Assembly: GCA_903772945.1 (NCBI GenBank)
Contig: CAICTM010000251.1
Span: 21,208-85,207 of the forward strand
Direction of reading: 5' to 3'
DNA: 64,000 nucleotides
From: Seminavis robusta
Taxonomy: Eukaryota; Bacillariophyta; Bacillariophyceae; Naviculales; Naviculaceae
The first letter of the stretch is position 1; the number at the start of each line of letters is the position of its first letter. Both the position numbers and the translations under genes were made by a program. Shown piece after piece: positions 9,885-19,114 of the stretch. Under the pieces are notes generated by a model, which did not search any database, was not told where the DNA came from, and was given only the letters and a program-made list of their open reading frames with translations.

Positions 9885-11424
9885 ATGGGCAACCAAGACA
9901 CCAGTGCATCTACTGGCAATGGAGGCAATCCAGCTCCAAGAGAGGTCAATTTCCCAGCTTTCACGTGGGATTATCGTGTGGTGAATGGCTCTTGTGGCCT
10001 TGGTCTGGCTACCACTCGGAAGATCAAAAAGGGAGAGCTTGTCTTTACGGATTCCTATGAGTTTCTCTTTGCCGATGTTCGGGAAGGGGACGTTGTGCGC
10101 TTTGATCGTTTTGAAAAGGCGAATCGAAGAAGCCCAAAAGATATCCCAGCCTTCCTGCCCTTGACTCGAGATGTCTTGACCCGTACTCATGGAGTTCCAG
10201 CGTGGAAACCAGATCCCGAAGGAGCTTGTGGTGGAATTATCTCGTGGCACCTAGAGACACCAGGCATGCTCATCAACCACAGCTGTGATCCCAACATTGT
10301 TGACGATTCGCACAATGAAAGCAGTGGAGAAGCTTACGCTGCCCGAGACATTAGAAAGGGCGAAGAGCTTACCTATGACTACACTTTCCAGTACTATGAT
10401 CATGGTAAATTTGTGTGTCTCTCTTTCTCTTGATGCTCAGTTTCAATGGTAGAGCTAACGCAGTTTTCCTTGTTTCGCGTTAGGCCCCTTCTTTGAAAAG
10501 TGCTGTTGCGGCAGCGACAAGTGCCGTGGGCAAATGATGGGCTTTAAAGCATTGACTGAAGAGCAGAAGAAAACAGCCTTACCTTACGTGAGTGAAGCCG
10601 TGAAAGCCATGTACGAAGCAGATACGGGAAAAGGACTCCCGGTCAAAAGACAACAAAAAACATACCCTCCTCGATCGGTTCCTGACGATTCCAAGGCATT
10701 GCGCTTGGTCGTACCCGGTCCCAGTCATGCCATGGCTCCGATTCTGATGAAAGTTGAGGAAGGGACGGGCCGTTTCGCCTTGTATGCTGGTAAAGATTTT
10801 AAAGAGGGAGAACAAGTCTATGAGTTTTTTACCCAGGCATGGCCAGAAAACGGTACCCGTTTGATTGACATTGTCTTCTCGCGAAAGTTGGAGGAAGGAG
10901 ACCCAGAGGAAAACACCATGGTCCGTGTAGATGCCCTGGAATTTGCGAAGCGCGATCGTGAAGGTGTCTTGCAGTTTTCTGGCTTTGATTTGTTCACGCG
11001 ACACTCCTGTGATCCCAACTTAGTCTACAACGACAAAGATGAGGATGAAGACGATGACTGGCACGGTACCTATGCTGCCCGTCCGATCCAAAAGGGTGAA
11101 CTCTTGACTGTGGATTTTAATACACTTCTCTGGGACCGTACCGAATGGGATGGTTTGGGTGATGGCATTTGCACTTGTGGTGCTTTGACCTGCCGTGGCT
11201 TGGTCAAGGGGTTCCACTTCTTGTCGGAAGAGGCAAAGGAAGAATTGAAGTCGCTCTCGTGGAAACGGACTGCTCCGCCCCATCCCGAGGGATCCAAGAA
11301 GGAGCACCGTGTGATTCCTGGGGATGCGCTGACTCCTCATGTCCGAGTTTCTTGGAGAGACTTCGTGAGCGGTGCTCCAGGGTCTCTGGCCACCAGTAGC
11401 TCTGAAGAAGAGGAGGAAAGCTAG
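9885..11424 (+). CDS. Tandem SET-domain protein (putative protein lysine methyltransferase)
   Basis: Exons 9885-10404 and 10484-11424 (intron 79 nt, GT-AG), 486 aa. The splice joins DHG to PFFEKCCCGSDKCRG. SET module 1: SCGLGLATTRKIKKGE near the N-terminus, LINHSCDPN (AdoMet/lysine-channel motif), GEELTYDYTF and a post-SET-like CCCGSDKCRG. SET module 2 (about 240-430): GTGRFALYAGKDFKEGE, LFTRHSCDPNLVY, KGELLTVDFNTLLW and post-SET-like CTCGALTCRG. Both modules keep the HSCDPN core and a Cys-rich tail, so the gene looks like an internal duplication. Module 2 has TVDF where module 1 has TYDY, which could weaken catalysis. Histone or non-histone substrate cannot be told from sequence. The C-terminus is acidic. 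Confidence 0.85.
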
Positions 11425-11831
11425 GATGATGAGTTTGATGATGGATGAGGTAGGATGATGAGTAGTTTGTATGTATGTTGTAGGTGCCGACACAGAAGTT
11501 GTAACTATATAGCAAATGAGACTAGATGGACCAAATACAAAGTAGGTGGTGCCAAAGCGGCCTCTCACTTCTTCATCCATCTTCCTGTTGGTTCTTTAGT
11601 TGCTTTGAAGCCTTTTCGTCCAGGAGCTGATGAATGACCACAAGCGACACAGAACACGGATCAAGACGAATTGGGATGCAAACATGGTAATCTTGAGTGT
11701 CGACACTAACAACCGGTAGACTGCCACTGCGAACGACAAAGTCCCCTTGCCTGTTCCGTAGCGCAGCGTTTGTTTGACTGCGGCTGCTCAGAGACCTTCT
11801 GAGCAGTGATTATTCATATCTATCTATTTAG
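11425..11831. other. Intergenic DNA between convergent SET and ArfGAP-like genes
   Basis: Short GATGATGAG repeats lie near 11424-11462. No gene or RNA was recognised. Confidence 0.5.
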
Positions 11832-14800
11832 CTAGCCTACGAGGAGTGGATCAACAGCCGAATGCAAAAGATTATTCCACTTCTTCGACGCATCTTCCTT
11901 CTGTTTCGACTTGCCGCGTCTACTAGACGACTTTCTGGTCGAGTCAACGTGGTCTCGTCTGGGGGGGCTCCTTTCTCCTGCCCTGCGGTCTCCCTCGCCA
12001 TATCGCCTTGCAGAAGAATTCATGCCACCGTAATGGCCCACCGAGTCGTCAAGGTTATTGCGGCTCCCCTTTGATGATGCTCGCTTCGTGGAAATGTTTT
12101 CGTCGTGTGGGTCGAGGGAGATCTGCCTTCCAGCGCGTTCACTTTTCCTGGACTTTCCGCAAACATTCTCAGACGTCAATGCTTCTAGTCGAATCCTTGT
12201 TTCTTCCATTCGCTGCTTGTCCTTTGCGCCCAAACGACTAAGACTCGTGCCCGATGAGGACCTTGCACGCCTGCTGCTAGGTTCCCGCTTTGGCGACAAC
12301 TTCCTGGAAAAACACTCCTTTTCGGCAAGTTCCGAGGGGGCGTTTCCAGATGAAGCCCTTTTCCCACGTCGGTTTGTCTCGCGCTTCGGTGACAGCTTTC
12401 TACTAGATCGACGGTCTCCCTCCTCTTCTCCGTGCTTTCTGCTGGCAAGCTCTAGGACAGTTCCTGATGACGCGCTCGTTACACGTCTGTTTGGCTCGTC
12501 GTCCACAGGTTTCTCACCATGATTCTGATTTTGCCTTCTCTGCAACCCGTCCCAAGACCGATGCAGCTGCTGCTCAATCTCAATAGCTTTCTTCCGTTCG
12601 ACAGCCCTGAGCAAGGCGTCTGACATCACATGGTCGTAAACACGTCCATTGAAATAAGAGAGATTCATGTATTTCTCAAAGAAGTATGCTTCATGTCCAT
12701 GCTCTCGTTTGTCCCGGTCGTCCTTCTCGTTGGTAACATTGGCTTCGTAAATTGCATTGATGACATTGTTCCCGCTTATTTCCAAGGCCTCCAGGTCGGA
12801 ATCAGTCCCTGTCGAAGCACGGTCATTGCAAAGTGAGAAAATGGCAACCTGAAAAGATGATGGCCAACTTGGCTGCCTCACTTACATTCATCAACATCTC
12901 GCACAGTAATCAGCCTGAAGACAAGCAATAAGTGAAATGTGAGCCGCATGCTCTATTTACGCAAAAAGTGACTCGACTCCTTGATGGCGGAAACATCATT
13001 CCAACGCTTACCTGAACTCGCCATCGCCCACCTTGTGATGCAAGTCATGGCATGCGAAGCAACAAAGTACACCAAGCCGGCTACCATCAACGGGTGACCT
13101 GAAGAATGAGGCCCATGTAGGTCTCATGTTGGAGCATTCACAGCAACGTAAATTGTCGGGACGTTCTAATATGGCCGCCAAGCGATCTTGTTTCAGAGAA
13201 GCATTAGACTCAACCCTGCACGAGGCCCAATCCAGGTTTGCTGAGAGGTCCAACGCGTCCTCTGAACTTGCCTTTGAGGAGCATCGTCCACTTTTCCTGT
13301 CCTTCCGCTCCTCGACCAGGACATCTTTGTTGGCTGAGCGACGCGTTGGAGACCGGTCAGGTGATCGCCTTGGAGATCTGCCCGTGGATGATCGCCGATT
13401 GGAAGAAGTACATTCCTTCTGCCTTTGGTTCCTTGAACTCTGGGTGCTTCTAGGCTCCCTGTCCTCCTCGCTATCTGAGGTGTCGTGATCGTTGCTGTTG
13501 TATGACTGAAGAAACATCCTTCGTGCGCTTTCATCCAGGAGAGTGTGCTGCACAATGCACCACTTGGACAACGATCCCTTGGCTTCTCTCTTAGGTGAAG
13601 ACCTTGCGTACCGCTTCCTGCCATCTTCGTCCTCTGAGTCACTGATTGAATTTGTGTAAGCTTCAAGCAAACCCCTCCTCGACTCTTTGCTGCGTAAACT
13701 ACTTTTCACGATAGTCCACTTGGAGGAAGAGGACTTTTTGGGCGATCTTCCACCTTTGCCCCGCGATGAAAGCTCTGGTTTGGAGGAGGATCTTGGCATT
13801 GACTTGCCCTTCTGCGGATTCCTTTCAGAGCTATAGTCCGGTTCACTGTCGCTACAACCTTCATTGTAGCCCCTATGTGAAGACTTTCTGCCGGAGAATT
13901 TGCTGTAGTATCCAAAGTCATCTGTCCTCCTTGGTCTCCTAGCGTCCTTCGAACCAGTCTCGCTGTTGGATGAACGCCACGCGGGTGGCTTACTTTCGAG
14001 AGCATCTTGTGATGCATCCATTCCCACAAGGAAAGGATCCGAAGTTGAATTCCTTACAGTCGCACCATTTCTCCGAGTTTGGTCGTCGCGTCTATCTCTT
14101 GTGTGGTCCATGGAGGATCTGTTTCTTCTGCGTGTCGCTCCACCCCCATCCATGTTTTTCGCTCGGATTGATGCTATACCTTTCCTCCCTCCTGTGACAA
14201 TGAGGCTGGATGCGGATTGGGACCTTGCAAGGGTTTGCCTACTACGCTCTGTTGCTGCTGCCACTGCCTGGAGGTTTTGGTTGGAAGGTGGCCTGTTCAG
14301 CAGCCTGTCTGTGCGAGTTGGAGCGGGTGCTCTCATCATCGTGGCGTATCGACTGGCTTTGGCGCGAATGGCGTTCTTCTGATGGAGCACCTCTTTACTA
14401 AAGAACTGATGGTCCTGGTATTTCCGCTGAATGAAAGTTGCTCTGTCGGTGGTGCTTTTGCAATTCTCGTCGAGAGTAGCTTCCAATATGGAGTTCACGA
14501 ACTGGTTACCACTTTGTTCCAGCAGTTGAACTTGGTCTAGTGTGACTGCAGCAGCAAGAGGACAGTGGCACAGTTGCAGTGAGTGCAACTGAACACAGCA
14601 GTTCAGATCAAACAATGCACCCGCACTTACAATCCACGTGAATGCTCTTTACGACGCAGACGCCCTCTCCCAGCTCATTATGAAATCTTGCACACGGCCC
14701 GCAGCAAAATACCCCCATCAGATTGCCGCGTTCCACGAGGGGCTTCTGTTGCAAAGACACAAACTGCGGCGATCGGTCGGGGCAGTCGGCACAAAACTTA

Positions 14801-14886
14801 TTGCTGCTATGGTCTAGCAAAAGCTGTAGCCGCTGCTTAGTCTCCGCTTTGTCTCCACCATTGCCACCTTCTGTTACGACGCACAT
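11832..14886 (-). CDS. Double ArfGAP-like zinc-module protein
   Basis: Four exons: 14886-14631, 14545-13012, 12914-12886 (29 nt) and 12808-11832; 931 aa. Module 1: Cys32 and 35, Cys62 and 65 (GVFCCGPCARFHNELG), then GNQFVNSILEA and FIQRKYQDHQFF, which is the ArfGAP helical half. A long Ser/Arg/Lys-rich tail follows, containing DPF (AP-2-ear-type motif) and two ~50-residue repeats (SKWTIVKSSL..., SKWCIVQHTL...). Without any stop, module 2 follows (Cys ~553, 556, 581, 584), continued by the 29-nt exon and exon 4 (WTDSDLEALEISGNN...). The tail ends VDPLLVG. Both modules lack the Arg of CxxCx4R (Asn and His instead). The 24-26 residues between Cys pairs compare with 16 in canonical ArfGAPs. I infer a trafficking scaffold or Arf-binding pseudo-GAP. 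Exon 1 starts at ATG 14886; a TTG start lies ten codons upstream. Confidence 0.75.
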
Positions 14887-15694
14887 CGCTTGGTGCTTAC
14901 GGTGCAAAATGAACAATCCTGGAAACGAAGTTATCTATCATATAATCCAGCAAGAGATGGAGCCAGGAAGGATTGCTCAATGGCCATAGGCAAGGATCAT
15001 CACAAAAAGCAATTGAGGGGTACTGTACTAGCTAGTAGCTAGTACTCCACCACCCACCACCACAGATGACGTAGTCAACTGGAGTGCACCCGGAAGCCTT
15101 GTAGAACACTGGACAAATAGAAGCTGCTTACGTACACGTATGCCGGTGTACATACTAGCTAGCTAGTACACTGTACATGTGAATACTTGCTACCGCTAGC
15201 TAGAGGTATCGCTCTCGGCTCTCGGTTTTACCGGGATCATCTACAGTGACATTGGAAGCAAGCCAGGAATTTCTAGAATGGTCATCTCATTTATTACAGC
15301 CTAGCTGGTTTAAGAAGGCACAAAGATAGCCCCGGACGACCCTACAATACTGTATGTCATGCAGTAGAACGAATCTCAATCAAATGCTTTGTTCTGGCTT
15401 CCGAAGCAACTCGAAGGGTACGAATGTTGCGAATGATGTTGGCTACTGTGTCTTTTAATAAATAGAGACGACCGAGAAATTGGCAAAAACCATACCAGTA
15501 CCATGAAAACGGATAAGCGCGCAGCGGACTCGTCCCTGAAGCTGTGCCAAGCGCTATAAACCGGAATCAATCTCCAGAGGCTTGCTAATGTTGGCTGGGC
15601 TCGGTTGGGCTGTATCTGTGGCTGCTGAACAAACTGATGCGAATGCTCAACGAAGTTGCCTTGGAACAAACCAAGGCAAATCTACGCGAGGAAG
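14887..15694. other. Intergenic DNA between two ArfGAP-like genes
   Basis: Promoter side of the double-module gene and 3' side of the next. CTAGCTAG and ACTAGTAC words cluster at 15025-15210. The open frames present are antisense or low quality. No gene seen. Confidence 0.5.
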
Positions 15695-18659
15695 CTATCC
15701 GGCGCCAGCTGTTACGAGCGAAGTACGTTTGTCGGAATCTCCTTCGTCTTCCATCGGATTGTCGCCATCGGCTGCGTCGTGTGCTCGCTTCTCGCGTTCT
15801 CTTCGGATCGTATCGATCAACCCAGTTGTTGTTTTCTTCACCAAACCTGTAGTTTGTCCTGCCGTTTTCTTCACAAGGCCAGTCGTTTGCTCTGCTGTCT
15901 TGATCATCAAACCTGTGGTTTGTCCTGCTGTTTTCTTGACAAGGCCAGTAGTTTGCTCGGCCGTCTTCTTGACAAGCCCAGTGGTTTTCTTCTTTATGAT
16001 ATCAATGGCACTAAACGAAGACCTCTCCGATTCGCTGCTGTCGCTGTCGCCGTCACTGTCAGAGTCGCTATTACTCCTCTTGGATTCCTCAGGTTCATCG
16101 TCCACTTCGAGTTCGCCGGGATCTGGCACCTGGTCTGCGAAGTCGACGAGACTTCTGTGCATCATGGCTCGGACCCTTTCCCTGTTCTGGGCTGCCGACC
16201 TTCTTTCGCGTCGATCCCTGTCTCTAGGTTGTCGAGCTTTGTTGCTGACATCGGACTCTTTGGGCTCTTTGGCATCCCTTAGTCCAGTCGAGGAACCAGA
16301 CCTGCCAGGTGGCCCTCGGCGCTCCCTCCCAAGCAGCGTGGAGGCCGACTTGGACCTAGCCGGCACAGCTCGATTGCGCTCCCCTGAAACCGTCCTTTTT
16401 GCAGCTAATTTACGTCGCGGTTTTTGTTCGTGCTCAGTATAGCTGCCTTCATCAATTTCGTCTGGATAGACGAATTCCTGGGCAGAGTCAATAACATCCT
16501 CGCTGCATGATGATTTCTGGTTACTAGCTTGTCCATCTGCATCCTGAGGGGTCATATTCTCGCTCTCAAGTCCACCCATAGACTTGCCAATTCTCCTGGA
16601 TGAGCTGGATCTCCGCTTCGCACCGGAAACACTGCGATTTGCATCCTTATCACGTCTGGGCGACCTTGCTTTCTTTTGTCGGCTGGGTGCATCAGAGCAT
16701 ACAGAGTTTCCCTGGACTGACGGCAGGGCATGCGACGGCAGGGCATGCAACGACTGAGACAATTTCTGTCTGGAAGAAGACCTTTGGCGACTTGGTTTGG
16801 CTTCACCTCTCGCGCGTCGGTCGTTCCTTCGGGCATCCCTCGTGGATGAAAACGACGCCTGAAAACGTTCAACATCATCGGCATCTCCCAGGTCACGGAT
16901 TGGGAATACTGCTGTTGGTGTTGGCTTCAGCCCGTCGGGCCCTGGTGACTTGCTTCGTTGTTTTCTAAGTGGAGTCAGGCTTCGTTGTTTTCTTATGGGA
17001 GTCAAGCTTCGCTGTTTGCTTGTGGAGGAAGCGCTGGATGATATACTCTTGCGGATTCCGCGTTGTGGAGTTGGCGAATCGCACCCGCTGGCCTGAGGCG
17101 AGCCATTTATATCTTTGTCGGTGACGACATTCGCTTCGTCACCCTTTTCGGCTCCTTCGTCTGCCGTGGCATTGTCAGCAGCGTTACTGGACGCGAAAGA
17201 TGCATGCGACATATGAGGGTCCCAATCTTCAAACCCGAGTTGGGTGAGAGAGATCTGAGCAAGCTGTGTGATGTCTCTTTTTTCGTTAAAGGATTCATGG
17301 CTGGGCAAGGCCTCGAGAGGGTTCCAAACTATTTCATTCGTCGAGGATGCGAGCTTTTCGGCATTCTTATCATCTTTCTTGCGCCTTGGCCTGGGTACAT
17401 GAGCCGAGTGTGAACTCAAAGGATCACGCGGTTTCCTCCTAGTAGGGCCGTGAGCCGAGCCGCCTGCCAGAGGGTCGCCCTCCAAACCGCGGGCAGATCG
17501 GCGCCTTCGCATGGGCGCATGAGCAGATTGTGATCGGAGTGGATCTCCTGTATTATCAGGCTTATCGAGCCTTCGTGTAGAGCCACGTCGCCTCACTGGC
17601 TCATCCTTGTTTCCTGAACTTGTCCCGCCACCTTCAAGCTGATCGAGACCTCTTGCAGAACGGCGTCTTCTGACGGATCTACGATGTGGCGATTGGACCG
17701 CTTCAGGTTTGGCACCTCCAGACTTCGTAACTTCGCCCTCTCCACCATCCTGAATATTGAGAATGCTCAGCGATGTTTCCCCATCGTTGACCCTTTCGTC
17801 TTTATTCGGTCCCTGCTCCTCGTCACCACTGAGCAAATCCTGGATGGAAACGATAGATGCATCATCATCGTCCGCTGTAGAGTCTGTCTTTTTGCCCGTT
17901 TCTTTGTCGTCTGTCTTTTTGCCCTTTTTCTTCGATTTCTTTGCCGACTTTTTGCTCTTGGTTGTTGTTTTGTCTTTGTCTTTTTTCTTGTCCCTTTTCT
18001 CCTTCTTCTTTTCGTCCGAGACATCTTTTACCTTTTCCTCGTCCTTTGCCTCTATTGCTGGCCTGTGAATCTGAGTAGATCGTTCCTCGTAGGCTGCTTT
18101 ACTGAAGAACTTTAAGATCTCGTACTTGTGGCGGTGAAATCCCCTTTTGTATCGTTCTTCCTCGCGTTCGTCGTGGCTCAATTGTGCCTCGAAGATGTAG
18201 CTGACCAACTCGTTGCCAGTGTTTTCCATAGCCAAAACATCCTCTGGTGTCCCTGAAGAATGAACAATACAGAAATCCCAGTTAGTTAGCGATGGATCCG
18301 TTGCAACCAGGCCCTTATCATTTTTTTCTCCATAACTCACACTCAGACTGAGTCAACGTTGTGCTTTTAACCTCGCATACAAGTCTCCCCAAGTCAGTCA
18401 TGGCAGAAGCACAGTCTTCACAGCAAAACACTCCCAATTTGGCGCCTCCTTTATCCACCGGATTGATCAACAGGCACGCCATTTCAGGATCAGGTTCGTC
18501 ACAGTCAGAACAGACCTGATTCTCGGGCCTCTCCTGAGCAGACATCAGCCTTTTCTGCAAAACTTCCTTGGAAGACTGACCAAACGGATTCGTCACTTTT
18601 GTAAGGACCCCAGGCAAGCTTGTCACCATCTTGATACCGGTACTCATTCTGGCATCCAT
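15695..18659 (-). CDS. ArfGAP-like protein with 11-mer amphipathic repeats
   Basis: Exons 18659-18341 and 18252-15695 (intron 88 nt), 958 aa. The splice makes the conserved Trp: SEW-TPEDVLAMENTGNELV. An NPF motif (EH-domain ligand type) lies at residues 24-26. The zinc module has Cys50, 53, 80 and 83 with 26 residues between pairs. The catalytic Arg position is Thr88 (CASAMTDLG). After the helical half (FHRHKYEILKFFSKAAY) comes a Lys-rich stretch, then about 700 disordered Ser/Arg/Asp-rich residues with short repeats (KQRSLTPIR, RRRRSARGL). The C-terminus has four full 11-residue repeats TTGLVKKTAEQ plus partial ones. Such 11-mers form membrane-binding 3-11 helices in synucleins and perilipins, and ArfGAP1 itself senses curvature through amphipathic helices. 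A vesicle or lipid-droplet surface role is inferred. Confidence 0.75.
15815..15995 (-). repeat. 33-bp coding repeat (11-residue TTGLVKKTAEQ units)
   Basis: About five near-identical 33-bp units in the last exon of the ArfGAP-like gene. Codon-level differences between units, such as LVKK versus LMIK, show that they are old enough to have diverged. Confidence 0.85.
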
Positions 18660-19114
18660 CGTGGCTGGTTCCTCGTTTGTTTCTTCTTGACTTCTACAAC
18701 TGATAGGATGAGCGTTTGTGTCTACTAGTACCAGTACATATATATAGAGCGGATGAGTGAGGTTGGCTGCAGAGAAGGTAAAGGCATGGAGAGGACGACA
18801 GGTGAGAGTGGGAACGAGCTAAAAGGAGCAAAGAGCAAGGAGGTGGCATCAGTTGTGGCATCAACAGACGCATCGACTGACTGATTTCGTCTACTAGCTA
18901 ACTAGCCTTTTTTGTCATTATGACCACTTGTACAGTTATTACAGTATTTCGCACTTCTCACTGGGTCGAGCTAAGCTGACCTTCCGATGGCATCTACAGT
19001 GGAAGAGACAACGACGCAAGCCCAAAACGCTCAAGGTTTTCTCTGTCTAGTTTCCCACCTGGTGAATGATTTGATTCGATTCGATTCTGCCTGGTACTAT
19101 CTACTTTAATCGTT
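18660..19114. other. Intergenic DNA between ArfGAP-like genes
   Basis: TATATATA at 18739-18746 lies about 80 bp upstream of the ATG at 18659 (minus strand) and could be a TATA-like element. (GATTC)n occurs at 19072-19088. No gene seen. Confidence 0.4.

Noticed and set aside
11832-14886. Reading this stretch as two separate genes
   Set aside because: The second zinc module is in frame with the preceding exon without a stop, and the splice phases close only when all four exons are joined.
15582-16442. 286-codon plus-strand open frame rich in Ser and Leu
   Set aside because: It lies antisense inside the coding exon of the ArfGAP-like gene and follows from that gene's codon pattern.
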